DNA of 14,460 nt from Ruminococcaceae bacterium UBA5401. Lineage in GTDB: Bacteria > Bacillota > Clostridia > Oscillospirales > Acutalibacteraceae. Below, piece after piece: positions 6,335-13,792 of this stretch. Under the pieces are notes generated by a model that did not search any database, was not told the DNA's origin, and saw only the letters and a program-made list of their open reading frames with translations. How positions within the stretch are numbered: the first letter of the stretch is position 1; each line of letters opens with the position of its first letter. The position numbers were made by a program, and so were the translations under genes. The DNA lies in NCBI GenBank assembly GCA_002409675.1, contig DHOB01000064.1:1-14460 (forward strand), read 5' to 3'.

Positions 6335-6655
6335 CTACCGCAGCAGGATGTCCGCCAGTTCGTCCGCCCCGGCGAGGGGCTCCCCCGCCTCGACCTGCTT
6401 TTTCAGGCGCTGAATCCGCCCGGCGTCGGCGTCCTGCCCCATGCCGCGCAGAATCTCGTCCCGGAGCCTGCCCACGGCCGGGTCGTCTTTGCCCGGCCGG
6501 GTAGAAAGCTCGATGGTATCGGTCTTTCCGCGCACGGCTTCCCGGCGGCCGGCCTTTTCCGTGCGGGAGACGTCGCCGCGGGCGGGTTCCGGCCCAGCCG
6601 CCGGCGAAAGGCCGCGCAGGGACTCCATGCCGTACCCCGTGCCCTTGATGATCAT
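6335..6655 (-). CDS. flgM: Anti-sigma-28 factor FlgM
   Basis: FlgM binds and inhibits sigma-28 until it is secreted through the completed hook-basal body, which couples late gene expression to assembly. The 106-residue product has the family signature KTDTIELS at 44-51 and the sigma-binding helices VGRLRDEILRGMGQDADAGR and IQRLKKQVEAGEP at about 61-93, ending ADELADILLR. The N-terminal 40 residues are Gly/Pro/Arg-rich and probably disordered, as suits an exported protein. The ATG follows GAGAGGTG. It is the first gene of the minus-strand block and is driven by an exact-consensus sigma-28 promoter, so FlgM is made under the control of the factor it inhibits. Confidence 0.95.
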   Translation of the reverse strand: MIIKGTGYGMESLRGLSPAAGPEPARGDVSRTEKAGRREAVRGKTDTIELSTRPGKDDPAVGRLRDEILRGMGQDADAGRIQRLKKQVEAGEPLAGADELADILLR

Positions 6656-6677
6656 TCCGGTTCACCTCTCATTCCGT

Positions 6678-6704
6678 TTATCGGCCGGCGCGCGCGAAAC
6701 TTTA
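6678..6704 (-). promoter_or_regulatory. Exact-consensus sigma-28 promoter of flgM
   Basis: On the minus strand the sequence is TAAAGTTT (complement of 6697-6704), then 11 bases (CGCGCGCGCCG), then GCCGATAA (complement of 6678-6685). Every base of the sigma-28 consensus and the spacing match. The start point should fall near 6671, leaving a leader of only about 15 nt that is mostly the ribosome binding site GAGAGGTG. This promoter can serve flgM through csrA. Confidence 0.95.
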
Positions 6705-6739
6705 GCCGCCGGGAGCGGAAATCTTTGGCCGCCGCCGTG

Positions 6740-6921
6740 CAAATAGATTTTACAATGATAAGATGTGAAATATAGAGTTCTGTGACTAAATTTACACAAC
6801 GGGGATAAGAAACCATGCAGTTTGAACAAATAAAATAAAAATCAGTCTTGAATTTGCGGAGAATAGAATACTTTATACGAATATTCCTGCAGGATTTTCC
6901 ATCGAAAAATGAGGAAAATTG
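6740..6921. promoter_or_regulatory. AT-rich divergent control region
   Basis: No gene is present; AT content is sharply higher than on either side. Visible elements are a 10-bp palindrome TCCTGCAGGA around 6885-6895 and an inverted repeat ATTTTCC (6894-6900) / GGAAAAT (6913-6919) ending 2 nt before the candidate flgB -35 box. There is also a weak plus-strand promoter-like pair, TTGAAT (6848-6853) and TTTATA (6872-6877), with an 18-bp spacer. The dyads could be operators for a motility regulator. No regulator is identified. Confidence 0.4.
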
Positions 6922-6950
6922 TTGACTTTTTAGAAATTCCGTATAATAAT
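6922..6950 (+). promoter_or_regulatory. Probable sigma-A promoter of the flgB operon
   Basis: TTGACT at 6922-6927 is followed 17 bases later by AATAAT (6945-6950). The overlapping TATAAT (6942-6947) is a perfect -10 box but leaves a short 14-bp spacer. Either reading gives a vegetative promoter about 120 nt upstream of flgB, pointing into the basal-body operon. No sigma-28 element faces this way, as expected for early genes. Confidence 0.7.
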
Positions 6951-7007
6951 TGAGAAAGATAATTTTTTGTAATAATTTTGATATTTTTCAGGAAAATCAT
7001 GGCTCTG

Positions 7008-7060
7008 CGTTCCGCGCTTCCGGCGCGCCCCTGTCTGCGGCGCAGCCGCGGGGCGGAACG
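7008..7060 (+). promoter_or_regulatory. Hairpin in the flgB leader next to the RBS
   Basis: CGTTCCGC (7008-7015) pairs perfectly with GCGGAACG (7053-7060). The enclosed 37 nt can form a further stem-loop around CTGCGGCGCAG. The outer stem ends right before the ribosome binding site (GGAAAGGAG, 7061-7069). The position suits an RNA stabiliser or a translational control element. It has no U run, so it is not an intrinsic terminator, and it does not resemble the c-di-GMP riboswitch found before flgB in Clostridioides difficile. Confidence 0.5.
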
Positions 7061-7077
7061 GGAAAGGAGAAAGCAAA

Positions 7078-7476
7078 ATGAGCATTCTGGACAGTGTGTC
7101 GACGGAGCTCATCGGCAAGGACCTGGACGGCCTGTGGGCGAGGCAGCAGGCGATTTCCGACAACCTCGCCAATTTTGAGACGCCGGGCTACCAGACCAAG
7201 AGCGTCTCTTTCGAGAACGCGCTCAAGGCGTGCCTGCCCGACCCCGCGGAGCCCGACGCGGCGCAGGTCACCGACGGGCAGAGGATGGAGGCCGTCCGCT
7301 CGGTCGAGCCGCAGACGACGCAGACCAAAGAGCAGAAAGAGCGCGCGGACGGGAACTCGGTGGACCTGGAGCAGCAGGAAATCGAGATGGCCCGCACCGC
7401 GCTCAATTATTCCTACTCCCTGCAGGCGATGTCGGACACGTTTTCCCGCCTGAGGACGGCCATCACCGGAAAATAA
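7078..7476 (+). CDS. flgB: Flagellar proximal rod protein FlgB
   Basis: FlgB is a subunit of the proximal rod that joins the MS-ring to the drive shaft. The 132-residue product has the rod signature ISDNLANFETPGYQTKSVSF at about 26-45 and the C-terminal helix EIEMARTALNYSYSLQAMSD. Length is normal for the family. The ATG is preceded by AAAGGAG at ideal spacing. It is the first gene of the plus-strand operon, which here begins flgB-flgC-fliE as in other Firmicutes. A small GC-rich hairpin follows before flgC. Confidence 0.96.
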   Translation: MSILDSVSTELIGKDLDGLWARQQAISDNLANFETPGYQTKSVSFENALKACLPDPAEPDAAQVTDGQRMEAVRSVEPQTTQTKEQKERADGNSVDLEQQEIEMARTALNYSYSLQAMSDTFSRLRTAITGK

Positions 7477-7481
7477 AACAT

Positions 7482-7501
7482 CCCGGCCTTTCGGGGCCGG
7501 G
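7482..7501 (+). other. Intercistronic hairpin between flgB and flgC
   Basis: CCCGGCC (7482-7488) and GGCCGGG (7495-7501) form a perfect 7-bp stem with a 6-nt loop TTTCGG. No U run follows and the flgC ribosome binding site lies just downstream. It is therefore more likely an mRNA processing or stability element, or a tuner of flgC translation, than a terminator. Confidence 0.5.
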
Positions 7502-7524
7502 AACGCGAAAAGAGGGGCTTTTGC

Positions 7525-7962
7525 ATGGCTTTTATGAATTTGCTCGACATCAGCGGCTCCGCGCTGACCGCCAGCCGGCTCAGAATGGACGTGATTTCCG
7601 AGAATATCGCGAACGCGCAGACGACGCGGACGGAAAACGGCGGCCCCTACCGCCGGAAAATGGTCACGTACGAGTGCGCCGACACGCCCTCGACCTTTCA
7701 GTCCATGGTGGATGAAAAGCTGGCCGCCGAGCCGCGCGGCGTGAAGGCGACCGGCATTGTGGAGGACCAGACGCCGTTCCCGGAAAAGTACGACCCCACA
7801 AGCCCGGACGCGGACGCGCGGGGCTATGTGCGCCGGCCGAACGTGGACCTGATGAAGGAGACCGTGGACATGATGGCGGTCGCGCGGACCTACAACACCA
7901 ACCTGACGGCGCTGGAGACCGTGAAGGACATGGCCGCCAAGGCGCTTGAGATGGGGAGGTAA
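7525..7962 (+). CDS. flgC: Flagellar proximal rod protein FlgC
   Basis: FlgC is a proximal rod subunit exported after FliE. The 145-residue product carries the FlgC signature ENIANAQTTRTENGGPYRRK at 26-45, the YVRRPNVDLMKETVDMM segment near 111-127 and a C-terminal helix (NTNLTALETVKDMAAKALEM). The first ATG is chosen because AGAGGGG lies 7 nt before it, whereas the ATG three codons later would be too far. fliE starts 6 nt after its stop, with its ribosome site inside the flgC end. Confidence 0.97.
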   Translation: MAFMNLLDISGSALTASRLRMDVISENIANAQTTRTENGGPYRRKMVTYECADTPSTFQSMVDEKLAAEPRGVKATGIVEDQTPFPEKYDPTSPDADARGYVRRPNVDLMKETVDMMAVARTYNTNLTALETVKDMAAKALEMGR

Positions 7963-7968
7963 CGGAAG

Positions 7969-8277
7969 ATGAATACGATTCAGCCGCTGCAGCGCCTCGC
8001 TTCCCCGGCCGAGCTGAACCGGGCCGCCTCTGCGGAAGAGACCCCCGGCTCCGCCGAAATCCCGTTCCGTTCCCTGTTCGAGGACGCCGCCGCGGGCGTG
8101 CGGGAGACCGACGCGGGCGTCAGCAACGAAATCTACAAGCTTGCGACGGGGCAGGCGCAGAACCTGCACGACGTGGTCATCGCCTCCCAGAAGGCGAGTC
8201 TGTCGGTCAGTCTGATGGTGGAACTCCGCAACAAGGCGCTCGACGCGTACAAAGAACTTATGAACATGAGCGTCTGA
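7969..8277 (+). CDS. fliE: MS-ring/rod junction protein FliE
   Basis: FliE links the MS-ring to the rod and is the first rod-type export substrate. The 102-residue product has the diagnostic C-terminal half: QNLHDVVIASQKASLSVSLM followed by VELRNKALDAYKELMNMSV. The N-terminal 30 residues are poorly conserved, as usual. GGGGAGG at the end of flgC provides the ribosome site. It ends in two adjacent stops (TGA TAA), with fliF starting about 35 nt later. Confidence 0.96.
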   Translation: MNTIQPLQRLASPAELNRAASAEETPGSAEIPFRSLFEDAAAGVRETDAGVSNEIYKLATGQAQNLHDVVIASQKASLSVSLMVELRNKALDAYKELMNMSV

Positions 8278-8311
8278 TAAAATTTTCTTGAAGGGCGGAT
8301 CGGGCGGCTTC

Positions 8312-10084
8312 ATGAATGAACAGTTGAAGAAATACATTGATCCGGTTCGGAACTTTTTCGGCAAGCTGACCAAGCGGACAAAGGTCATCCTCTGCGCCGT
8401 TCTGGGCGGCATTGTGGCGCTGGCTGTGATTCTCGGCCTTTTGATGAACCGCACCCAGTACACGGTGCTGTACGCCGGCCTCGCGAGCGACGAAGCCCAG
8501 CAGGTGACGACGGAGCTCAAGAACATGAACGTCGATTTCAAGGATGACAACGGCACCATCTATGTCGATTCCAGCAAGGAAAACTCGGTCAGGATGCAGC
8601 TTTCAAACGAAGGCTACCCCAAAACGGCGCCGAACTACAACTTTTTTACGGATCATGTCGGCGTGATGACGACCGACGAAGAGAGAAAAATCATCCAGCA
8701 GTACCAGCTGCAGGAGCGCCTGGGCGCCGTGATTAAGACCATGGATCCGGTCGACACCGCCTATGTGACCATCAGCCTGCCGGAGGGCGGCAGCTATGCC
8801 TGGGACGACAACAAGCAGGCGGCCTCCGCCTCTGTCTCCGTCAAGCTGCGGCCGGGCAAGACCATGCAGTCCACGCAGGTGGCGGGCATCAAGCAGCTGG
8901 TCTCAAAAAGCGTGCCGAACCTTTCGGCCGAAAACGTCGCCGTGGTCGACAGCTCCTCGGGGGAGGAACTGTCCGCCTCCAGCGGCGCTTCGGGAGATTC
9001 GCTCCAGATTACCCTTTCCGAATTCAAGCTGAAAATCGAAAGGGAATACGAGAACAACATCCAGCAGAAGATCCTGTCCCTCCTGGCGCAGGCTTACGGC
9101 AAAGACCATATCAGCGTGAGCGTCAAGAGCAGGATGGACCTCGACAAAAAAATCCAGGACATCGTCACCTACACCCCCTCCACCAGCGACGGGCGCGGCG
9201 TGGTGAGCCACTCCGACGAAGAATATGAGCAGACGGTTCAGGGCGCGTCCTCGGGGGGCGGCGTCGCGGGGGCGCAGCAGAACACCGAGACCACGACGAC
9301 CTACCCGGGCGTCACCGTGAACGGCAACGTGATCACCACCAGGGACAAAAAGACCTACAGCTACCTCGTCAGCAAGGTGGAAGAGCAGATTCAGAGCGAC
9401 GCCGCCGCGCTGGACGACCTCACGGTTTCCGTGGTCATCACGACGGACGGCATGACGGACGCCCGCCGGCAGGAACTGACCGGCGTAATCGCCAACGCGG
9501 CGGCCGTCGACCCCAGCAAGGTCGCCGTGATGGCCGTGCCCATGGCAGAGAGCCTGCCGGCCTCGCAGGCCGTGCCGACCTTTGCGCAGATGCTTCCCCA
9601 GATATTGCGGAACCCCGCCGTGCTGATTGCGGGCGGGCTGCTGCTGGTCCTCGCGGTGCTGCTGATTGTTTTTCTCGTCGCGCGCAGAAGGCGCAGGCAG
9701 GCGGACGTGATGTCCCGGCTGGAGCCTGAGGGCGGGCCGATGCCGGAGGAGGGCGAAGGGGAATTCCAGCCCCTTGCGCCTGAAACGGAGCCGCCGCAGC
9801 CCGCGGAAGGGGCGGCGGGCGCCGAATCCGCAGAAGGAGCGGAAGGTGAACAGCCGGCGGAGGAAGCCGGAGAAGCGGAGGAAGAAGGGGCAGAGGAGAA
9901 CGTGAAGCAGCCGCCTCAGGAACCGGAAGAAAAAGAGACCATCGAAGACATCCGGAACGCCCAAAACAGCAAGGAAGACAAAGTGCGGAACGACCTGCAG
10001 AGCTTCTCCTCCAAAAACCCCGAAATCGCCGCGCAGCTTATCCGCAGCTGGCTGAAAGGGGAGGATGACCATGGCCACCAGTAA
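8312..10084 (+). CDS. fliF: Flagellar MS-ring protein FliF
   Basis: FliF forms the membrane and supramembrane ring on which the rotor and export gate assemble. The 590-residue product has a first membrane helix at about 25-45 (VILCAVLGGIVALAVILGLL), ring-building domains with YTVLYAGLASDEAQQV, and DEERKIIQQYQLQERLGAVI and VKLRPGKTM further on. A second membrane helix lies at about 436-458. A 90-residue, Glu/Ala/Pro-rich cytoplasmic linker precedes the FliG-binding tail (DLQSFSSKNPEIAAQLIRSW). I chose ATG 8312; an in-frame TTG at 8288 would add eight Gly-rich residues and has no better ribosome site (GGGCGG serves the ATG). It overlaps fliG by 14 nt. Confidence 0.97.
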   Translation: MNEQLKKYIDPVRNFFGKLTKRTKVILCAVLGGIVALAVILGLLMNRTQYTVLYAGLASDEAQQVTTELKNMNVDFKDDNGTIYVDSSKENSVRMQLSNEGYPKTAPNYNFFTDHVGVMTTDEERKIIQQYQLQERLGAVIKTMDPVDTAYVTISLPEGGSYAWDDNKQAASASVSVKLRPGKTMQSTQVAGIKQLVSKSVPNLSAENVAVVDSSSGEELSASSGASGDSLQITLSEFKLKIEREYENNIQQKILSLLAQAYGKDHISVSVKSRMDLDKKIQDIVTYTPSTSDGRGVVSHSDEEYEQTVQGASSGGGVAGAQQNTETTTTYPGVTVNGNVITTRDKKTYSYLVSKVEEQIQSDAAALDDLTVSVVITTDGMTDARRQELTGVIANAAAVDPSKVAVMAVPMAESLPASQAVPTFAQMLPQILRNPAVLIAGGLLLVLAVLLIVFLVARRRRRQADVMSRLEPEGGPMPEEGEGEFQPLAPETEPPQPAEGAAGAESAEGAEGEQPAEEAGEAEEEGAEENVKQPPQEPEEKETIEDIRNAQNSKEDKVRNDLQSFSSKNPEIAAQLIRSWLKGEDDHGHQ

Positions 10085-11081
10085 AAAGCCGATTACCAGC
10101 GTGCAGAAAGCGGCGGCCGTGATTATTGCCCTCGGCTCGGACACCGCCTCCCAGATTTACAAATACCTGAAAGAGGACGAGGTGGAGCAGCTCACCTATG
10201 AGATCGCGCGGATGTCCCACCTGACCTCCGACGAGGTAAACGCCGTTCTCGACGATTTTTACCAGCTCTGCCTCACGCAGAAGGTGATTACGGACGGCGG
10301 CCTCGGCTACGCCCGCAACGTGCTTGAAAAAGCCTATGGCAAGGAGGAGGCCACCTCCCTGCTGGACCGCGTGACGAAGAACCTGAAGACGCGCGCGTTC
10401 GATTTTCTGCAGAAAGCGGATTATAAGAACATCCTGACCGCGATTCAGAACGAGCACCCCCAGACCATTGCGCTGGTCCTCTCGTATGTGCGGCCGGACC
10501 AGTCGGCGGCGGTCATCGCGAATCTGCCGCCCGAAAAGCGGGTGGACGTCGTCCAGCGCATCGCGAACATGGACCGCACCTCGCCGGACGTCATCAAAAT
10601 CGTCGAAAACAACCTCGCCGACAAATTCGGCAACGTGCTGGACGTGGAGTTCACCCAGTTCGGCGGCGTCGACTATGTGGCCGACGTGATGAACAACATG
10701 GACCGCTCGAACGAAAAGTCGATTTTCGACGAGCTGAACCGCAAGAACGCGGAGCTTTCGGATGAAATCCGGAAAAAGATGTTCGTGTTCGAGGACATCA
10801 CCACCATGGACGACATCTCCATCCAGCGGGTCCTGCGCGAAGTGGATTCCAAAGACCTTGTCTATGCGCTCAAGGGCGCCAACAAGGAAGTGGCGGATGT
10901 CATCTTCCGCAACATGTCGAGCCGCTCGGCCGACACCGTCAAGTCGGACCTCGAGTACACGCACAACGTCCGCCTCAGGGACGTGGAAGAGGCGCAGCAG
11001 CGGATTGTCGGCGTGATCCGCCGCCTGGAGAACGAGGGCGAGATCGTGATAGCAAAGGGCGGAGATGAGATCATTGAGTAA
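10071..11081 (+). CDS. fliG: Flagellar motor switch protein FliG
   Basis: FliG is the rotor protein that binds FliF, interacts with the stator and sets rotation direction. The 336-residue product has the EHPQT motif at 128-132 in the middle domain. The stator-facing charged domain (EVDSKDLVYALKGANKEVAD, from about 257) is followed by VRLRDVEEAQQRIVGVIRRL. Two ATGs lie 6 nt apart. The second (10071) is chosen because the ribosome site AAAGGGGAGG ends directly at the first. The N-terminus SVQKAAAVIIALGSDTASQI matches the FliF-binding domain start. It overlaps fliF upstream and fliH downstream, so translation is likely coupled. Confidence 0.97.
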   Translation: MATSKKPITSVQKAAAVIIALGSDTASQIYKYLKEDEVEQLTYEIARMSHLTSDEVNAVLDDFYQLCLTQKVITDGGLGYARNVLEKAYGKEEATSLLDRVTKNLKTRAFDFLQKADYKNILTAIQNEHPQTIALVLSYVRPDQSAAVIANLPPEKRVDVVQRIANMDRTSPDVIKIVENNLADKFGNVLDVEFTQFGGVDYVADVMNNMDRSNEKSIFDELNRKNAELSDEIRKKMFVFEDITTMDDISIQRVLREVDSKDLVYALKGANKEVADVIFRNMSSRSADTVKSDLEYTHNVRLRDVEEAQQRIVGVIRRLENEGEIVIAKGGDEIIE

Positions 11082-12021
11082 AGTGATTAAATCTTATGAG
11101 TACGATTCCTCCGCGGTGCGGCATATCGCCGTCGTCCGCGACTGGACGGCCGATTCCCCGCCGGGAGCGGCCGGGCCCGGGGACGGCGCGGAGGAGGCCC
11201 GCGGGCTTCCCGCCGCGCAGGCCGGCCCGCAGGCGCCCGAAGCGGAAGACCCGGGGGGCGTTCCCGAGGGCGAGCGGTGCGGCGCGGTGCTCCAGAAAGC
11301 GTTCCGGAGCGCGCGGCAGATTGTGGAGGCCGCCCAGAACTACCGCGCGCAGCAGGTCGCGGCGGCGAGGCGCGAAATTGCCAAGGAAGCCGCCGACGAG
11401 AAGCGCCGCGGTTACAGCGAGGGCTATGCCGAGGGGCTCAGGCAGGGAAAACAGGCCGGGTTCGCCGCGGGCACGCAGCAGGGGCTGCAGGAAGGCAGAA
11501 AGCAGGCCGCGGCCGACAACCGCCGGAAGCTTGAGGAGCTCGGCGCGATGATCGAGGCGGTGGAAAAGTCCAAGACGCGGATTCTTCAGAAATTCGAGGG
11601 CGACCTGCAGGAGCTGGCGTTTGCCATGGCGCGCTCCATCCTCAAAAAAGAGCTGGAGATCGACAAGCGCGCCATGCGCTCCATCATCGTCGGCGCCATG
11701 GATACCTACCGCAACCAGGAGTGGGTGCGCATCTATGTCTCCGACAACACGGCGAACATCCTCCTCAAGGCCGACGGCGGCATCGTGAAGGCGCTCAAGG
11801 AGGTTTCGGACAATGTGAAGGTGGTCGCCTCCAAGGGCATGGACGACAGCGGCTGCATCATCGAGCTGCCGGACCAGGTCATCGACGCGGGGATCGACAC
11901 CCAGCTCAACAAAATCCGGGACGCGGTCCGCTCCGCCCCCCAGCCGGAGAGCCGGGCCGGCCCCGGCCGGCCCGGGGCCGAAAAGAGACAGAGCGCGGCG
12001 AAGGGGGTCCATGCGGGATGA
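11065..12021 (+). CDS. fliH: Flagellar export ATPase regulator FliH
   Basis: FliH dimers hold the FliI ATPase and tether it to the export gate and C-ring. The 318-residue product begins MRSLSKVIKS. It has a disordered Gly/Pro/Ala/Glu-rich stretch at about 30-70 and a long helix. A run of seven consecutive GxxxG steps follows, with glycines at 116, 120, 124, 128, 132, 136, 140 and 144. The C-terminal FliI-binding domain (MARSILKKELEIDKRAM; ELPDQVIDAGIDTQLNKI) comes next. It overlaps fliG by 17 nt if the ATG is used. A TTG nine bases later, giving the common MSKVIKS start, is also possible, since AAAGGG fits the ATG and GGAG fits the TTG. It overlaps fliI by an ATGA junction. A low-complexity tail after residue 290 (PQPESRAGPGRPGAEKRQ) is unusual. 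Confidence 0.95.
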   Translation: MRSLSKVIKSYEYDSSAVRHIAVVRDWTADSPPGAAGPGDGAEEARGLPAAQAGPQAPEAEDPGGVPEGERCGAVLQKAFRSARQIVEAAQNYRAQQVAAARREIAKEAADEKRRGYSEGYAEGLRQGKQAGFAAGTQQGLQEGRKQAAADNRRKLEELGAMIEAVEKSKTRILQKFEGDLQELAFAMARSILKKELEIDKRAMRSIIVGAMDTYRNQEWVRIYVSDNTANILLKADGGIVKALKEVSDNVKVVASKGMDDSGCIIELPDQVIDAGIDTQLNKIRDAVRSAPQPESRAGPGRPGAEKRQSAAKGVHAG

Positions 12022-13316
12022 ATCTGCGCGCGGCGTGCGAAATCGTATCGAAAATCGATCCGCTGGAATATAAGGGCAAGGTCAAGAACATCACCGGCAT
12101 GATGATCGAGGCCGCGGGCCTCAAAGCCAAGGTCGGCGACATCTGCACCATCGGCGGCAGCGGGGAGGACCCCGCCGTCTCCGCCGAAGTGGTCGGCTTC
12201 CGCAAGGGGAACGTGCTGCTCACGGCCTACGGCGACATCAAAGGCGTGGGGCTGGGCAGCATCGTGGAAAACACCGGCCACAGGCTGCGCGTCCCCGTCG
12301 GCGAATGCCTGAAGGGCAGAACGGTGGACGCCGCGGGCCGCCCCATCGACGGCCTCGGCCCCTTTCAGCCGGAGTGCTGGTACGACATCGACACCCCCTG
12401 CGCCAACCCGCTCGCGCGGCCCCGCATCACCGAGCGCCTGTGCTACGGCGTCAAGGCGATCGACGGGATGATGACCATCGGAAAAGGGCAGAGAATCGGG
12501 ATTTTTTCCGGCAGCGGCGTCGGGAAAAGCACCCTGATGGGCATGATTGCGAAAAACGTCGATTCCGACATCAACGTGATTGCGCTGGTCGGCGAGCGCG
12601 GCCGCGAGGTCAAGGAGTTCATCGAGAAGGACCTGGGGCGGGAGGGCCTGGCCCGCTCGGTGCTGGTGGTCGCCACGTCGGACCAGCCCGCCATGTTCCG
12701 CGCCAAGTGCCCGTTTGTGGCCACCGCCATCGCGGAGTATTTCCGCGACCGGGGCAAGGACGTGCTGCTGATGATGGATTCGCTCACGCGCTTTGCCATG
12801 GCGCAGCGTGAAATCGGCCTTGCGGCCGGCGAGCCGCCCATCGCGCGCGGCTACACGCCCTCCCTTTACGCGGAGCTGCCCAAGCTCCTGGAGCGGAGCG
12901 GAAACTTCAGCACCGGCTCCATCACGGGCATCTACACCGTCCTGGTCGAGGGGGACGACACCAACGAGCCGATCTCCGACACGGTGCGCGGCATCCTGGA
13001 CGGGCACATTGTCCTTTCCCGCGCGCTGGCCACGCAGAACCACTACCCCGCCATCGACGTGAACGCCAGCATCTCCCGCCTGATGACGGACATCACGACG
13101 CCGGAGCACCAGGCGCTGGCGGCGCGGATACGCAACCTGCTCTCCGTCTATTCCCGGAACTACGACCTGATTTCCATCGGGGCGTACAAGCCGGGCATGA
13201 ACCGCCGGCTGGACGAAGCGGTCGGAAAAATCGACCAGATCAACCGGTTCCTGACGCAGAAAGTGGACGAAAAATTCACCTATGAAGAGACCGAACGGCT
13301 GATGAAAGAGATTTGA
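12018..13316 (+). CDS. fliI: Flagellum-specific export ATPase FliI
   Basis: FliI is the hexameric ATPase that energises substrate unfolding and chaperone release at the flagellar export gate. The 432-residue product has the Walker A motif GSGVGKST at 165-172 and Walker B VLLMMDSLTRFAMAQREIGL with the catalytic-region Asp at about 254. GERGREVKEFIEKDLG and the AAGEPP stretch, typical of F1-related type III ATPases, are also present. Length is normal. The start is the ATG of the ATGA overlap with fliH. The open frame continues upstream, but that part reads through fliH in another frame and is not conserved. It is followed by fliJ after 1 nt. Confidence 0.98.
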   Translation: MNLRAACEIVSKIDPLEYKGKVKNITGMMIEAAGLKAKVGDICTIGGSGEDPAVSAEVVGFRKGNVLLTAYGDIKGVGLGSIVENTGHRLRVPVGECLKGRTVDAAGRPIDGLGPFQPECWYDIDTPCANPLARPRITERLCYGVKAIDGMMTIGKGQRIGIFSGSGVGKSTLMGMIAKNVDSDINVIALVGERGREVKEFIEKDLGREGLARSVLVVATSDQPAMFRAKCPFVATAIAEYFRDRGKDVLLMMDSLTRFAMAQREIGLAAGEPPIARGYTPSLYAELPKLLERSGNFSTGSITGIYTVLVEGDDTNEPISDTVRGILDGHIVLSRALATQNHYPAIDVNASISRLMTDITTPEHQALAARIRNLLSVYSRNYDLISIGAYKPGMNRRLDEAVGKIDQINRFLTQKVDEKFTYEETERLMKEI

Positions 13317-13317
13317 C

Positions 13318-13761
13318 ATGAAGAAATTTGCTTTTTCACTCGAAAGGGTCCTGGAGTACAAGCGGCAGATGCTCGGGATGCTGAAAAACGAGCTGGCCCG
13401 GCTGCGCGCGGAGCAGAAGCGGCTGGAGGGCGAGATTGCGGAGAAGAACCGCGAGTTCGGCGGGCTCAGCCGGGCGCTGGCCGCCAGAATGAGCGGGGGC
13501 CTGCAGCCGCACCGCGTCGCCGCGTACAAGGCGTATCTCGGCGAGCTGAACCGCCGCACCAACCTCCTGCTGGAGCAGCGCGGGCAGGTGGCGGCGCGGG
13601 CCGAGGCCAAGCAGCGGGAAGTGGTCCGCATGAACAGCGACATCTCCGGCCTGGAGCACCTGCGGGACCGGCAGCTTTCGGCGTACCGCGCCGAGGGCCG
13701 GAAACAGCAGGAGACGTTCGTCGAGGAGTTCGTCAGCCACGCCGGGGCCCGGGCGGGCTGA
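13318..13761 (+). CDS. fliJ: Flagellar export protein FliJ
   Basis: FliJ is the coiled-coil stalk that fits in the centre of the FliI hexamer and recycles export chaperones. The 147-residue product is a continuous antiparallel coiled coil. The opening FAFSLERVLEYKRQM and the closing EEFVSHAGARAG are typical of Firmicutes FliJ. The size matches the family. It starts 1 nt after the fliI stop with no strong ribosome site of its own, so it probably depends on fliI translation. Known homologues in Bacillus are followed by ylxF (MotE); here fliK follows directly. Confidence 0.95.
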   Translation: MKKFAFSLERVLEYKRQMLGMLKNELARLRAEQKRLEGEIAEKNREFGGLSRALAARMSGGLQPHRVAAYKAYLGELNRRTNLLLEQRGQVAARAEAKQREVVRMNSDISGLEHLRDRQLSAYRAEGRKQQETFVEEFVSHAGARAG

Positions 13762-13777
13762 AGCGGAAATCGCCGCG

Positions 13778-13789
13778 AAAGGAGGTGAT
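13778..13789 (+). promoter_or_regulatory. Extended Shine-Dalgarno site of fliK
   Basis: AAAGGAGGTGAT is complementary to the 3' end of bacterial 16S rRNA over all 12 bases, with its GGAGG core 7 nt before the fliK ATG. It is the strongest ribosome site in the window and fixes the fliK start, since no other in-frame start lies nearby. Confidence 0.9.
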
Positions 13790-13792
13790 ACC

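Noticed and set aside
6956..7077. A possible c-di-GMP riboswitch in the flgB leader
   Set aside because: The conserved class I bases (GCAAAGC-type core and GNRA tetraloop receptor) are missing, and the leader is only about 120 nt with an AT-rich first half. A different element may exist.
6997..8559. A 520-codon minus-strand frame opposite flgB, flgC, fliE and the start of fliF
   Set aside because: It is a shadow of four well-recognised genes, His/Arg/Val-rich without domain signals, and would cross the flgB ribosome site.
8903..10144. A 413-codon minus-strand frame opposite fliF
   Set aside because: It is a shadow of fliF in GC-rich sequence; the apparent hydrophobic start is the complement of other codons and no ribosome site supports it.
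11721..12017. An upstream extension of the fliI frame
   Set aside because: It is the open frame inside fliH read out of phase. The conserved FliI N-terminus starts at the ATG of the ATGA overlap (12018).
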